DNA from: Alcaligenaceae bacterium
GTDB lineage: Bacteria > Pseudomonadota > Gammaproteobacteria > Burkholderiales > Burkholderiaceae_B
Assembly: GCA_012727555.1 (NCBI GenBank)
Contig: JAAYGT010000135.1
Span: 1-45,504, forward strand
DNA length: 45,504 nt
Direction: 5' to 3'
The notes under the pieces: generated by a model
Seen by the model: only the letters and a program-made list of their open reading frames with translations
Databases searched by the model: none
Told to the model about the DNA's origin: nothing
Translations under genes and position numbers: made by a program
Part shown: piece by piece, positions 7,897 to 16,977 of the stretch
Position numbering within the stretch: position 1 is the stretch's first letter
How the letters are laid out: each line of letters opens with the position of its first letter

Positions 7897-9381
7897 CTAA
7901 CTGCTGCGCGTATCCCTGTATGAAGCAGCTACCATTTCAAAGCTGAACAGCCGGCAGTCGAGAGCGCCGTTGTGCAGTGGTGTTCGTCGCTTGGGTTTAA
8001 GCCGCATTTTTCCAGGAAGGTCAAGGTCGCTGGAAATGATGTTGACATGCCATCCGGCATAATTCTGTTTCAGATTCCGCGCCCAGTCGGGCCAGAGGTC
8101 GGGGTCAACGTCTGAGAGGCGGTCACCGTAAGGTGGATTGGTGACCAGCCATCCGCTGTCTGCGGGCGGCATGACAGCACGGGCATCGCCTGTTTCGAAG
8201 CGTATGCTGTCCGGTGTCAACCAGGCGCGCTCAAGATTGCTGCGCGCAGCGGCAATTGCCGCCGGGTCAAGGTCGTAGCCAACAATCGGGCATTCGATCT
8301 GTGTGGCAATACGTGCGCGTGCATCGTCTTTGAGGTCACGCCAGAGGCGGGTATCGTGATTGCGCAGTCGTTCGAATCCGAACGGACGCCATACCCCGGC
8401 GGGTACGCCCAAGGCAATCCAGGCCCCTTCGATCAGCAAGGTACCGCTTCCGCAGAAAGGATCCATAAGTGCCTGTGATGGATCCCACCCGGACAGTGCC
8501 AGCAGGCCGGCTGCAAGGTTTTCCCGCAGGGGGGCCTGACCTTTGTCGAGACGCCAGCCCCTTTTGAACAATGATTCCCCCGACGTATCCAGGTAAAGTG
8601 TGGCCGTGGTTTCATCAAGGAAGAGATGGACACGTGCATCGGGTCGTACAGTGTCGATGCTTGGGCGTGCACCTTCACGGTCACGTAATCGGTCACAGAT
8701 GCCGTCTTTTGCGCGCAGGTTGCAGTACTGCAGGCTTTGCATGGGGCTGCGTACGGCGGATGTATCAACCCGCAAGGTGTGTTCCGGACCAAACCAGCGT
8801 TCCCAGGGGGTGTGCGTGGCCAGGTCCAGAATGTCGTCTTCCGTGTGCACCTGGCCGTGTGCCACCTGAACCAGAACACGTGTGGCCAGGCGTGAGTACA
8901 GATTGATGCGCAGGACACCCGTCCAGTGGGTTGAAAGGTGGCATCCTGCCCTGCCGGCTCGCGCGTCCTCGAATCCCAAAGCGATCAGTTCGGCGCACAG
9001 AGCTTCTTCCAGGCCTTGAGGGCAGGGCGTGAAGACAGGAAAAAGTTCGGCGTGGGCCGATTGAAACGAACCGCCTTGAGGCTGTTTGCGTTGCTTGTTT
9101 GCCTTTTCGTTACGTCCGTTCTCGATGTGCTTGCGCATCGGACTTTCGTTTTTGCCCGCCGCGTGCCGGTGCTGTGCCGCACGGGGCGGCCGGTCCTGTG
9201 CCTGTGCCTGTGAATGGGCAGGAGCAGGTTGCTCGGGGTGTTTGTGCTGATCGCGGGCGATCAATGAGGCAGCCCGTGCACGGGCGCCGCTGCGTTTGCG
9301 TGGTATCGAAGAGGCCTCGGGGGGCGTGGCGTTCGGCCGTTTTTTAAGTGTGAGGGTTTTGCCCGTTTTAGTATCTGTCAT
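7897..9381 (-). CDS. rlmL: THUMP-domain 23S rRNA (guanine-N2) methyltransferase, RlmL type
   Basis: 494 residues from ATG 9381. The longer frame to 9414 would overlap hemJ, so I use the ATG 13 bases after the hemJ stop. Residues 1 to about 110 are a low-complexity basic, Gln/Ala/Arg-rich extension. Next comes a THUMP-type RNA-binding domain (FPVFTPCPQGLEEALCAEL onward, about 114-250). The Rossmann-fold methyltransferase has the SAM site DPFCGSGTLLIEG (about 307-318) and the catalytic NPPYG (415-419). It matches the N-terminal RlmL half of the E. coli RlmKL fusion, which makes m2G2445 in 23S rRNA; the RlmK half is absent, as usual in betaproteobacteria. The exact target base is inferred by homology. 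It is the last gene of a tightly packed minus-strand series. Confidence 0.85.
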   Translation of the reverse strand: MTDTKTGKTLTLKKRPNATPPEASSIPRKRSGARARAASLIARDQHKHPEQPAPAHSQAQAQDRPPRAAQHRHAAGKNESPMRKHIENGRNEKANKQRKQPQGGSFQSAHAELFPVFTPCPQGLEEALCAELIALGFEDARAGRAGCHLSTHWTGVLRINLYSRLATRVLVQVAHGQVHTEDDILDLATHTPWERWFGPEHTLRVDTSAVRSPMQSLQYCNLRAKDGICDRLRDREGARPSIDTVRPDARVHLFLDETTATLYLDTSGESLFKRGWRLDKGQAPLRENLAAGLLALSGWDPSQALMDPFCGSGTLLIEGAWIALGVPAGVWRPFGFERLRNHDTRLWRDLKDDARARIATQIECPIVGYDLDPAAIAAARSNLERAWLTPDSIRFETGDARAVMPPADSGWLVTNPPYGDRLSDVDPDLWPDWARNLKQNYAGWHVNIISSDLDLPGKMRLKPKRRTPLHNGALDCRLFSFEMVAASYRDTRSS

Positions 9382-9394
9382 GAATGAGTCAGCA

Positions 9395-9811
9395 TCAGAA
9401 GGGTCGTACCACAACCAGGGCCAGGACGATCAGTAGCAGGATCACCGGAATTTCATTGAACCAGCGGTAAAAGCGATGGCTTCGGGTGTTTTTGCCTGCC
9501 TGAAAGGTTTTGAGCATGCGTCCGCACACCCAGTGATAGGCAATCAGCAGGATGACCGCTGTGAGTTTGGCGTGCATCCAGCCCTGGCCCATGCCCAGGC
9601 CATAGCCCAGGTACAGCCAGAGTCCGAGAGCGACGGCCAGGATCCCCAGTGGGGTCATGAAGCGGTAGAGTCGGTGGGCCATGCCGACCAGCGTTTCCAT
9701 GGTGGCCGGGTTGTGGGGTTGTGCCAGGTTGACGTAAATGCGCGGCAGATAAAACAGGCCGGCAAACCAGGCGGTGACAAACAAGATATGAAAGGTTTTT
9801 ATCCAGAGCAT
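9395..9811 (-). CDS. hemJ: Protoporphyrinogen IX oxidase HemJ
   Basis: A 138-residue membrane protein with four hydrophobic segments, the usual HemJ size. The family signature is present: the first helix MLWIKTFHILFVTAWFAGLF with the conserved His8 and a Trp, followed by YLPRIYV; the second conserved block includes GWMHAKLTAVILL with a conserved Lys; the last helix ends the protein. HemJ converts protoporphyrinogen IX to protoporphyrin IX, the penultimate haem step, in many proteobacteria lacking HemG and HemY. The gene starts 20 bases after proA, which belongs to a different pathway, so co-transcription here reflects a shared housekeeping operon. Confidence 0.92.
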   Translation of the reverse strand: MLWIKTFHILFVTAWFAGLFYLPRIYVNLAQPHNPATMETLVGMAHRLYRFMTPLGILAVALGLWLYLGYGLGMGQGWMHAKLTAVILLIAYHWVCGRMLKTFQAGKNTRSHRFYRWFNEIPVILLLIVLALVVVRPF

Positions 9812-9831
9812 GGCAGGTGTGTTTCCCGGAT

Positions 9832-11094
9832 TCAGCCGCGCAGTTGTCCGTTACCGGTCAGAACCCATTTCTGGGTGGTCAGACCTTCCAGCCCGACCGG
9901 GCCGCGGGCGTGCAGGCGGTTGGTGGAAATGCCGATTTCTGCACCCAGGCCATATTCAAAGCCATCGGCAAAACAGGTGGGTAAATTCACATACACCGAG
10001 CTGGAGTCAACTTCAGTTTGGAAGCGCCGGGCTGCCTGCAGGTTTTCAGTCACGATGGATTCCGTATGTTCAGAACTGTAGCGCGCAATGTGTTCGATGG
10101 CCTGATCAATGGATTCAACAATGCGCACGGCGAGTATGGGTGCCAGAAATTCGGTCTCCCAGTCGTTTTCGGTGGCTGGAACAACGCCGTCGAGCAACTG
10201 ACGGGTACGTTCGCAACCACGTAGTTCCACCCCCTTTTCGGCGAAGCTTGCACCCAATTGGGGTAATACCTGTGCAGCGATGTCCTGGTGTACCAGGAGT
10301 GTTTCCATAGCTCCGCAAATACCGAAGCGGTAGGTTTTCGCATTCAAAGCGATCGCATGTGCTTTTTCGGGATCGGCCTGTGCATCGATGTAGACATGGC
10401 AATTGCCGTCGAGGTGTTTGATCAGCGGAACGCGTGCCTCTTGGGATAAACGGGCAATCAGGCCTTTGCCGCCGCGCGGCACAATGACATCGATGTAGTC
10501 GGTCATGGTGACCAGTTCACCGACTGCAGCGCGATCTGTGGTGCCAACAACCTGCACAGCGCTGCCGGGCAGGTTGGCGGCCGCCAGACCTTGGGCAATG
10601 ATGCGCCCAAGGGCCTGGTTTGAGTGGAAGGCCTCGCTGCCGCCCCGAAGGATGGTGGCATTGCCGGATTTCAGGCACAGGGCGGCCGCATCGATGGTGA
10701 CATTGGGGCGCGATTCGTAGATGATGCCGATCACGCCCAGTGGCACCCGCATGCGGGCTACGCTCATGCCGTTGGGACGAATTGTTGTTTCGGACAGACT
10801 GCCGATCGGGTCAGGCATGGCGGCAATTTGCCGCAAGCCGACTGCCATGGTGTCGAGCGCTTTGTCTGACAAGGCCAGTCGGTCAACCAGGGCAGCCTCA
10901 AGGTTTTTTTGACGGGCTGCTTCAAGATCGAGCGCGTTCTGTTCCTGCAGCTCAATGCGTTGCGAGAGCAGCGCATCGGCCATTGCGCGCAAGGCAGTTG
11001 CCTTGGCCCCCCCCGAGGCAGTGCGCATCAGTGTTGCAGCTTGCCGGGCACGTCGGCCCAGGTTGATCATTTCATCGTGCAAAGTTGTGTTCAT
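9832..11094 (-). CDS. proA: Gamma-glutamyl phosphate reductase (glutamate-5-semialdehyde dehydrogenase)
   Basis: A 420-residue ProA, full length. It reduces glutamyl-5-phosphate to glutamate-5-semialdehyde with NADPH, the second step of proline synthesis. Visible family blocks include the N-terminal [40 protein letters not shown] (about 117-136), the [14 protein letters not shown] segment, VPRGGKGLI, and the catalytic cysteine Cys260 in [15 protein letters not shown]. The start at 11094 lies 16 bases after the holA stop. proB is not in the window, so proline genes are split in this genome. Confidence 0.98.
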   Translation of the reverse strand: MNTTLHDEMINLGRRARQAATLMRTASGGAKATALRAMADALLSQRIELQEQNALDLEAARQKNLEAALVDRLALSDKALDTMAVGLRQIAAMPDPIGSLSETTIRPNGMSVARMRVPLGVIGIIYESRPNVTIDAAALCLKSGNATILRGGSEAFHSNQALGRIIAQGLAAANLPGSAVQVVGTTDRAAVGELVTMTDYIDVIVPRGGKGLIARLSQEARVPLIKHLDGNCHVYIDAQADPEKAHAIALNAKTYRFGICGAMETLLVHQDIAAQVLPQLGASFAEKGVELRGCERTRQLLDGVVPATENDWETEFLAPILAVRIVESIDQAIEHIARYSSEHTESIVTENLQAARRFQTEVDSSSVYVNLPTCFADGFEYGLGAEIGISTNRLHARGPVGLEGLTTQKWVLTGNGQLRG

Positions 11095-11110
11095 GAGTGT
11101 TCCATGGGTA

Positions 11111-12175
11111 TCAGCGGTTGCCTGCGCCTGCCCCGCCGGCCACCCGAACGGCCAGTCGCCCGAGCTCTTCCCAGGGGTCGTCCAGGCGGCCGGGTGTCTT
11201 GAGGCCTTTGATCAGGCGATCAATGTCGTGGGCATGCTGCAGCAGTGCCGGCCATTGGCCGGACGGTATGCGGTTCAAGGTTTGGTGGATGCCTTGTTCG
11301 CGGTTGCCAAAGATGCGTTGCCTGCGGATTTCAGATCCGGTTTCCTGGCCCGCAGCCTTGATTGCGGCGAGCCTGGCCAGAATGCGGATTTCATCACCGA
11401 CCGCCCAGAATACCAGAGGCAGGGCTTCGCCTTCAGCGCGCAGACCCTGAAGAATGGTGAGGGCCCGGCGTGCATTGCCTGCAAGCATCGCATCGCGCAG
11501 GCCGAAGACATCGTAGCGGGCAACATTCAGTACGGCCTGGCGCACGGCCTCAGGTTGCAATTCACCCTCGGGAAAGAGCAGACCCAATTTGAGAATTTCC
11601 TGATGCGCCGCCAGCAGGTTGCCTTCGACTTTGTCAGCCATCCAGTCAAGTTCGACGCGTGCCAGTCGCTGCCCCTGGCGTGCCAGGCGCTGGCCTATCC
11701 AGTGTGGCAGGCTGTTGCGGTCCACTGGCCGTGGTTCCAGGGTGGTTCCGGTGTCAAACACCACCTGGGCCCATTTAGTGGCTCGTGTTGTTTTGTCGAG
11801 ACGGGGCAGGCTGGCAATGACCAGTGTGTCGACCAGGCTGCCCGATGAAACCAGACTGCCCAGCCGCTGCAATGCTTCCGCTCCGGTCTTGCCGGGTTTT
11901 CCTGAGGGTAGTGCAAGGCTGACAAGGCGGCGGTCACCGAACAGAGAGATGTTCTGCAGCGCTGCATCGAGCTCTGTCCAGTCGCTGCGGGCGTCAAGAA
12001 CCAGGTTCACGCGGTCTGTGTAGCCGGCCTGGCGGGCTGCCTCGCGCAGCCGATCAATGGTTTCGATGACGAGCAAGGGCTCATCACCGGAAACAACGAA
12101 AAAACAGCCCAGTTGATCGATTGGCGTTGTCTGGAGTTGGCCGGCCAATGTGTCTGGGTCAAGGCGGCGCCCCAT
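11111..12175 (-). CDS. holA: DNA polymerase III subunit delta
   Basis: 354 residues from the ATG at 12175; an upstream in-frame ATG (12223) would run into lptE, while 12175 lies 4 bases after the lptE stop. HolA of E. coli has 343 residues. The N-terminal domain starts [15 protein letters not shown] and contains [20 protein letters not shown], the delta-type degenerate Rossmann region that lacks a working Walker A. The middle keeps [14 protein letters not shown] and the C-terminal domain has [14 protein letters not shown], typical of delta. Delta is the wrench of the clamp loader that opens the beta clamp. The lptE-holA order is conserved across proteobacteria and suggests translational coupling. 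Confidence 0.95.
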   Translation of the reverse strand: MGRRLDPDTLAGQLQTTPIDQLGCFFVVSGDEPLLVIETIDRLREAARQAGYTDRVNLVLDARSDWTELDAALQNISLFGDRRLVSLALPSGKPGKTGAEALQRLGSLVSSGSLVDTLVIASLPRLDKTTRATKWAQVVFDTGTTLEPRPVDRNSLPHWIGQRLARQGQRLARVELDWMADKVEGNLLAAHQEILKLGLLFPEGELQPEAVRQAVLNVARYDVFGLRDAMLAGNARRALTILQGLRAEGEALPLVFWAVGDEIRILARLAAIKAAGQETGSEIRRQRIFGNREQGIHQTLNRIPSGQWPALLQHAHDIDRLIKGLKTPGRLDDPWEELGRLAVRVAGGAGAGNR

Positions 12176-12179
12176 GGTA

Positions 12180-12860
12180 TCAGAGCCCGCCGTTGGCCGC
12201 ACCGGGGTCGATGACCGGAGCACCCCACAGAGGGCGTCCGCCTGGTGCCGGTGCTGAGGACGGGCTGGGCAGGAGCTCCTGATAGGGCTGGGTATCCGGA
12301 TTCTGGAACGCGTTCAGTACGGCAGGTGACGACATCAGGTACAAGATGCGTTCAATCAGGGATTGACGCATGCTTTTGAACACAACATTGATTTCACTTT
12401 GCTTGGCCTGAACGACGTTGTCATCGTAGGGCAATTCGCGAACTGAGCGCAGTGTTGTGGGTTCCAGAATGACGCGTCCCTGGTTGTCGAGCAGTTGAAA
12501 GACGAATTCAAGATTAAGCTCGTATTCTTCCACACGACCTGCCGCATCGAGCGAGAGGTCACGCAGCCATTCATTGCTGCTGATCTGAATGAGCTGCACC
12601 TGTGCCTGGGCCGGGTCATTCACGAACTGCAGGCCGGGCGAACTGGCCTGCAGGGCACGCTGCAGATTGCTTGCAAACTCGGTGTTGTCGGCCAGGTTGG
12701 TGTATATTGTATTGAAAGGCAGCTGTTTGGTGCCCTTGAGTGTGAAGCCGCAAGCCGTCAGTGCAACGCACAGGCCCAGGCAGAACACCCGACTCAATAG
12801 CGTGGGAAGACGCTTGAATGACACCACCCACTGGCCGAAAAGTGACAGAGTATGCATCAT
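12180..12860 (-). CDS. lptE: LPS-assembly lipoprotein LptE
   Basis: 226 residues. The N-terminus has positively charged and hydrophobic segments ending in a lipobox, VALTAC, with Cys37 as the lipidated residue, followed by GFTLKGTKQLPFNTIYTNLA, the usual LptE opening. The body matches the LptE fold, including YELNLEFVFQLLDNQGRVIL and the conserved REL segment. The last 30 residues are Pro/Ser/Ala-rich and unstructured. LptE plugs the LptD barrel in the outer membrane and helps insert lipopolysaccharide. The gene starts 8 bases after the leuS stop and is followed almost directly by holA. Two tandem ATG codons (12860 and 12857) are possible starts. Confidence 0.95.
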   Translation of the reverse strand: MMHTLSLFGQWVVSFKRLPTLLSRVFCLGLCVALTACGFTLKGTKQLPFNTIYTNLADNTEFASNLQRALQASSPGLQFVNDPAQAQVQLIQISSNEWLRDLSLDAAGRVEEYELNLEFVFQLLDNQGRVILEPTTLRSVRELPYDDNVVQAKQSEINVVFKSMRQSLIERILYLMSSPAVLNAFQNPDTQPYQELLPSPSSAPAPGGRPLWGAPVIDPGAANGGL

Positions 12861-12868
12861 GATGCGTG

Positions 12869-15526
12869 TTATCCGACAACGTTCACAAGTTTACCGGGTA
12901 CGACAATCACGCGCTTGGCCGTGCGACCTTCCAGGAAGCGCCCGGTGGCTTCATGGGCAAGGGCAATTTGTTCGATGGTGGCTTTGTCGGCACCGTTGGC
13001 AATACGCACCGAACCGCGCAGTTTGCCATTCACTTGCAGCATGAGTTCGATTTCGTCGGCCACGAGTGCCTGTTCATCGACAACAGGCCAGGGGGTATCG
13101 AGCAGGTCGCCGGACGCATCAGCGTAACCGAGATCGCGCCAGAGTTGCCAGGTGATGTGCGGCACCACCGGATACAGTACCCTGAGCAGGATCGAGGTGC
13201 ATTCAGCCAGCGCTGCGTTTGACGCAGGACTGTCATCAAGCTTGGCACTTTCCAGTGTGTTGAGCATTTTCATGCAGGTGGACACGACCGTGTTGTACTG
13301 GATGCGCTGGTAGTCGTAGTCGGCCAGTTTCAGCAGGCCGTGTATTTCACGACGCAGTGTTTTGGCCTCTTCGGTGAATGCCGAGGCATCAAGTGCGATG
13401 TCGAGTCCGGCGGCGATGGTGTCTTTCCGGGTATGACAATATGCCCACACACGGCGTAGAAAGCGGTTTGCGCCATCAACACCCGAATCAGACCATTCGA
13501 GTGTCTGTTCGGGCGGGCTTGCGAACATGACAAACAAGCGTGCTGTGTCTGCACCCAGTGTGTCGATGAGTGATTGTGGATCCACCCCGTTGTTCTTGGA
13601 TTTGGACATGGTGCCGATGCCGCCGTAGTCAACCGGGCCGCCATCGGAAAGCAGTTTTGCACCGATGATGGCGCCTTTCGCATCGTGGATGTTCTGAACC
13701 TGTTCCGGCCAGAAGTACTCAACGCCCCCCTGCGGGGTTTTGCGTGAATAAATGTGGTTCAGCACCATGCCCTGGCAGAGCAGGCGTGTGAAGGGCTCAC
13801 TGAACTTGACCAGGCCCAGATCGCGCATGACACGCACCCAGAAACGTGAATACAGCAGGTGCAGCACGGCGTGCTCAATGCCCCCGATATACTGATCCAT
13901 GGGCATCCAGTAATCGTTGCGGGCATCGACCATGGACAGGTCATTGCCCGGCGATGTATAGCGCATGAAATACCAGGACGAATCGACAAAGGTGTCCATG
14001 GTATCGGTTTCGCGCCGTGCCGGCTGACCGCATTTCGGGCAGGCGCAGGCCAGGAACGGTTCGTGCTTGGTCAGAGGGTTGCCGCTGCCATCAGGGATCA
14101 GATCGTCGGGGAGCACAACAGGCAGATCTTTCTCGGGAACGGGAACCGGCCCGCAGTCGGGGCAGTGAATGATCGGGATGGGAGTGCCCCAGTAGCGCTG
14201 GCGAGAAATGCCCCAGTCGCGCAGACGCCAGGTAGTCTGTTTTTCGCCCAGGCCTTTTTCTGCCAGTTGCTCTGCAATGGCATCAACAGCTGCTTTGCAG
14301 GACAAACCGTTCAGTGCACCCGAGTTGATGGTGACGCCCGTTGTTTTGTCGGCGTACCAATCTTGCCATTCAGTGGTGGAATAGGTTTTTCCCTGAACAT
14401 CAATGACCTGCAGAATGGGCAGACCATATTTCAGTGCAAAGGCGAAGTCGCGTTCGTCGTGTCCGGGAACCCCCATGACGGCACCATCACCATAGCTCAT
14501 GAGTACGTAGTTGCCGACCCAGACATCGATTGCTGCCCCGGTGATGGGGTGTGTGACGGTCAGTCCGGTGCGCATACCCTCTTTTTCGCGCGTGGCAAGT
14601 TCCGCTTCCGTGGTACCGCCCTGTTTGCAGTGTTCAATGAATGCGGCCAGTTCGGGGTTGCCCGCCGCCGCGTGCGTTGCAAGCGGGTGTTCGGGGGCGA
14701 CGGCGCAGAACGTGACGCCCATGATGGTGTCCGCCCGGGTGGTGAACACGTACATGCGGCCATCCTGGATGAGATCGCCTTGGGCATCGTGAATGGTGTG
14801 GGTGAAGGCAAACCGGACACCCTCACTTTTGCCAATCCAGTTTTCCTGCATCAGACGCACGCGCTCGGGCCAGCCTTCCAGACCATTTTTCACCTGATCG
14901 AGCAATTCTTCGGCGTAATCGGTGATGCGCAGGTAATAGCCCGGGATTTCGCGTTTTTCAACCGGGGCGCCGGAACGCCAGCCTCGGCCGTCGATGACCT
15001 GTTCGTTGGCCAGTACGGTTTGATCGACCGGATCCCAGTTCACAACCTGTGTTTTGCGATAGGCAATGCCCTTTTCCAGCATTTTCAGGAAAAGCCACTG
15101 ATTCCATTTGTAGTAATCGGGGTCACAGGCACACATTTCGCGCGACCAGTCGATGGCCAGGCCCATGGACTGCATTTGCTTTTTCATGTAAGCAATGTTG
15201 TCGTAGGTCCATTTGGCCGGGGGTACGCGGGACTTGATGGCTGCGTTTTCAGCCGGCATGCCAAAGGCGTCCCATCCCATGGGCATGAGTACGTTGTATC
15301 CGCGCATGCGTAGCTGACGAGCCATCATGTCGTTGATGGTGTAGTTGCGTACGTGCCCCATGTGTAGTTTGCCACTGGGGTAGGGCAGCATGGAGCATGC
15401 GTAAAACTTGGGCTTTTCGGTGCCCTGTGGGGTTTTTGCATGCTCAACAACGCGATAAGCATCGTTTTGCAACCAGTTGGCCTGTGCCGACTGTTCAACT
15501 GCGGTGGGGTTGTAGCGTTCCTGCAT
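12869..15526 (-). CDS. leuS: Leucyl-tRNA synthetase
   Basis: An 885-residue class I aminoacyl-tRNA synthetase, charging tRNA-Leu. The HIGH motif is HMGH (residues 55-58, in [13 protein letters not shown]) and the KMSKS motif is TMSKSKNNG with Met640. The insertion between them contains the editing (CP1) domain with the conserved threonine-rich and [15 protein letters not shown] regions, and a zinc-type insert with CPDCG and CACPKCG. The C-terminal anticodon-binding and LeuRS-specific domains end in [14 protein letters not shown]. This is the first gene of the leuS-lptE-holA-proA-hemJ-rlmL series; a consensus -10 box lies 36 bases upstream. Confidence 0.99.
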   Translation of the reverse strand: MQERYNPTAVEQSAQANWLQNDAYRVVEHAKTPQGTEKPKFYACSMLPYPSGKLHMGHVRNYTINDMMARQLRMRGYNVLMPMGWDAFGMPAENAAIKSRVPPAKWTYDNIAYMKKQMQSMGLAIDWSREMCACDPDYYKWNQWLFLKMLEKGIAYRKTQVVNWDPVDQTVLANEQVIDGRGWRSGAPVEKREIPGYYLRITDYAEELLDQVKNGLEGWPERVRLMQENWIGKSEGVRFAFTHTIHDAQGDLIQDGRMYVFTTRADTIMGVTFCAVAPEHPLATHAAAGNPELAAFIEHCKQGGTTEAELATREKEGMRTGLTVTHPITGAAIDVWVGNYVLMSYGDGAVMGVPGHDERDFAFALKYGLPILQVIDVQGKTYSTTEWQDWYADKTTGVTINSGALNGLSCKAAVDAIAEQLAEKGLGEKQTTWRLRDWGISRQRYWGTPIPIIHCPDCGPVPVPEKDLPVVLPDDLIPDGSGNPLTKHEPFLACACPKCGQPARRETDTMDTFVDSSWYFMRYTSPGNDLSMVDARNDYWMPMDQYIGGIEHAVLHLLYSRFWVRVMRDLGLVKFSEPFTRLLCQGMVLNHIYSRKTPQGGVEYFWPEQVQNIHDAKGAIIGAKLLSDGGPVDYGGIGTMSKSKNNGVDPQSLIDTLGADTARLFVMFASPPEQTLEWSDSGVDGANRFLRRVWAYCHTRKDTIAAGLDIALDASAFTEEAKTLRREIHGLLKLADYDYQRIQYNTVVSTCMKMLNTLESAKLDDSPASNAALAECTSILLRVLYPVVPHITWQLWRDLGYADASGDLLDTPWPVVDEQALVADEIELMLQVNGKLRGSVRIANGADKATIEQIALAHEATGRFLEGRTAKRVIVVPGKLVNVVG

Positions 15527-15561
15527 GGGATCGGAATAAGGAAAAGTTGGGGTAATCCGGC

Positions 15562-15567
15562 ATTATA
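15562..15567 (-). promoter_or_regulatory. Candidate -10 box of leuS
   Basis: The minus strand carries a perfect TATAAT (15567-15562), 36 bases before the leuS ATG. No good -35 hexamer lies 16-18 bases upstream, so the promoter may depend on an activator or an extended contact. Confidence 0.45.
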
Positions 15568-15633
15568 GGATGCTTCGAAGCCTGCAGTGCGGGCGAGCAT
15601 CCGGCATGCTGGTCGTGTGCGTGTCAAGGGCAA

Positions 15634-15659
15634 TAAAAAAGCACCCCTGAACGGGGTGC
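15634..15659 (-). terminator. Rho-independent terminator after the YjfB-like gene
   Basis: On the minus strand GCACCCC and GGGGTGC (15641-15659) form a strong stem with a 5-base loop, followed by a run of T residues (15640-15635). It ends the transcript of the small gene at 15709-15903 and insulates it from leuS. Confidence 0.85.
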
Positions 15660-15708
15660 CCGACAATATCGCGTAACCCGGCAGGTTCGCGCAAACCGCT
15701 TGAAACGC

Positions 15709-15903
15709 TCAGGCGTAGGTATTCACGTTGGTACCCAAGGGGCCTTCGGTTGCCAGGTTGGGCATGGATTTCATGATCTCGTTGACGGTTTCAGTTTGGG
15801 CATCAAGTGTTTTGCGCAGCATGATCATTTGTTTTTCCTGGCCAACGGTAGCCGCTTGAAGGCTGAGCGCGGTACTTACAGTGTTTTCAACGGACATGCT
15901 CAT
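15709..15903 (-). CDS. YjfB-like putative motility protein (64 aa)
   Basis: 64 residues from ATG 15903, preceded at about 10 bases by AAAGG; the frame is open further upstream but without a better start. The sequence begins MSMSVENTVSTALSLQAATV and continues with a glutamine-rich amphipathic helix (QEKQMIMLRKTLDAQTETV), ending in PLGTNVNTYA. The small size, the N-terminal helix with Gln/Ala pattern and the GxxxNxxA end match the YjfB family of putative motility proteins, whose members are often in flagellar regulons. No flagellar gene is near. It has its own terminator. Function is unproven for the family, so the call rests on similarity of pattern. Confidence 0.7.
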   Translation of the reverse strand: MSMSVENTVSTALSLQAATVGQEKQMIMLRKTLDAQTETVNEIMKSMPNLATEGPLGTNVNTYA

Positions 15904-15990
15904 GATGAATGCCTTTATTTCAGTGGATACATTTTCATCATAACGCGTAATCGTACCCGGGTCCAGGCGGTAAATTAACTTCAGCAAACA

Positions 15991-16015
15991 AAAAACCCTG
16001 CCTTGGCAGGGTTTT
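15991..16015 (-). terminator. Terminator of the rpmB-rpmG operon
   Basis: AAAACCCTGCC (15992-16002) pairs perfectly with GGCAGGGTTTT (16005-16015) around a 2-base loop. On the minus strand the stem runs into a T-rich tract (TTTTTTGTTTG), giving a strong intrinsic terminator about 85 bases after the rpmG stop. Confidence 0.85.
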
Positions 16016-16099
16016 CAGGAATTCGGGCCCGCAAGGTGCCGCAGCGCGTGACCGGGGCAAGCCGAGCCGGTTCCCTTTTGGGCGCCGGTACACTGAAGA

Positions 16100-16267
16100 T
16101 TACTTCAGCTTGGTTTCCTTGTAGTCAACGTGCTTGCGAGCAACGGGATCAAATTTCTTGATCAGCATTTTCTCGGGCATGTTGCGTTTGTTTTTTGTTG
16201 TGGTGTAGAAGTGGCCTGTGCCAGCTGTGGATTCGAGTTTGATTTTCTCGCGAATACCTTTTGCCAT
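16100..16267 (-). CDS. rpmG: 50S ribosomal protein L33
   Basis: 55 residues, translated by hand from ATG 16267 to TAA 16102-16100: [20 protein letters not shown] at the start and [11 protein letters not shown] at the end. This is the full length of bacterial L33. It has no cysteines, so it is the zinc-free (C-minus) form. L33 sits near the E site of the large subunit. It follows rpmB after 30 bases, the standard rpmBG arrangement, and a strong terminator follows. Confidence 0.97.
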   Translation of the reverse strand: MAKGIREKIKLESTAGTGHFYTTTKNKRNMPEKMLIKKFDPVARKHVDYKETKLK

Positions 16268-16297
16268 GATGAGCTCCTGTGAGGTTTACGCTGGCGA

Positions 16298-16534
16298 TCA
16301 GGCCAGTTCGCCGCGTGCGCGCAGGTCGGCCAGAACGGATTCGATGCCGTTCTTGTCGATGGTGCGCAGGGCTTTGGTTGAAACACGCAGGCGAACCCAG
16401 CGGTTTTCGCTTTCAACCCAGAAGCGACGCGATTGCAAGTTAGGAAGGAAGCGACGCTTGGTTTTGTTGTTAGCGTGCGAAACGTTGTTGCCCACCATCG
16501 GGCCTTTGCCGGTAACTTGGCATACGCGTGCCAT
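16298..16534 (-). CDS. rpmB: 50S ribosomal protein L28
   Basis: 78 residues from ATG 16534, which has AAGGGG 8 bases upstream and yields the family start [20 protein letters not shown]. Further blocks are [17 protein letters not shown] and [15 protein letters not shown], covering full-length L28. It is a large-subunit protein needed late in 50S assembly. The frame continues upstream to 16723 but that extension has no ribosomal protein similarity. It is co-transcribed with rpmG. The likely promoter at 16796-16825 would give an unusually long leader of about 255 nt. Confidence 0.97.
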   Translation of the reverse strand: MARVCQVTGKGPMVGNNVSHANNKTKRRFLPNLQSRRFWVESENRWVRLRVSTKALRTIDKNGIESVLADLRARGELA

Positions 16535-16795
16535 GATCATACCCCTTAAAGTGTTCTTGAAGACCACGCTCGAAAGCGCACATGCTGTGATTTTTTGCCT
16601 TGAATACCTGACATTTGATGTGCGCAAAGCGCGAACAACCCAACTGGTATGGAAACAAGGCAATAGTGTGCAACGGGCACCAACACAAAACAGGCAACAA
16701 GATCGCGCCATGTAGCAAGCCATCAGGCTTTGGTCGGCACCCGCACTCGCAGCAACTGGCTGAGAGCCTGGGTTTAAACTTCTGTAAAGCCAAGC

Positions 16796-16825
16796 ATTCT
16801 ACTACGTAAGCCTTGCTCTGATCAA
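16796..16825 (-). promoter_or_regulatory. Promoter of rpmB-rpmG
   Basis: Minus strand: -35 TTGATC (16825-16820), an 18-bp spacer, -10 TAGAAT (16801-16796). Transcription would start near 16789, about 255 nt before the rpmB ATG. Confidence 0.55.
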
Positions 16826-16931
16826 GTCGGTGCAAGCGGCTTGAGGTTAATTAGCCACGCTTGCTGCACGGCGGGTTTCTGCCGGCCGCTAGAGCGACTG
16901 TCTTTTTGGCGGTTTCGTTCCACGACTGATT

Positions 16932-16949
16932 GTGGCACTATTTTGCCAC
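16932..16949. promoter_or_regulatory. Inverted repeat upstream of cfa
   Basis: GTGGCA and TGCCAC flank a 6-base spacer (perfect 6-bp arms) 29 bases before the cfa TTG. It may be a protein-binding site or an mRNA hairpin near the start of cfa. It resembles a sigma-54 promoter but the spacing is one base short. Confidence 0.4.
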
Positions 16950-16977
16950 CGTTTTGTCCAGAAAGAGGGAGGCTGCC

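Larger units (their letters stand above)
16535..16977. other. Divergent intergenic region between rpmB and cfa
   Basis: This 443-base gap has no supported gene. It carries the candidate rpmB promoter (16796-16825, minus strand), about 255 bases of transcribed rpmB leader, and on the cfa side an inverted repeat GTGGCA-N6-TGCCAC (16932-16949) 29 bases before the cfa start, which may be an operator. Short ORFs here lack start signals and similarity. Confidence 0.6.

Noticed and set aside
13859-15313. 484-codon ORF on the plus strand opposite leuS
   Set aside because: It is a shadow of leuS: the reverse complement of a biased GC-rich coding frame often lacks stops. No family similarity, and leuS is intact.
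16933-16947. Sigma-54 promoter (TGGCAC...TTGC) upstream of cfa
   Set aside because: The GG and GC elements are one base closer than the consensus spacing, which sigma-54 does not tolerate well. The site is better explained as an inverted repeat.
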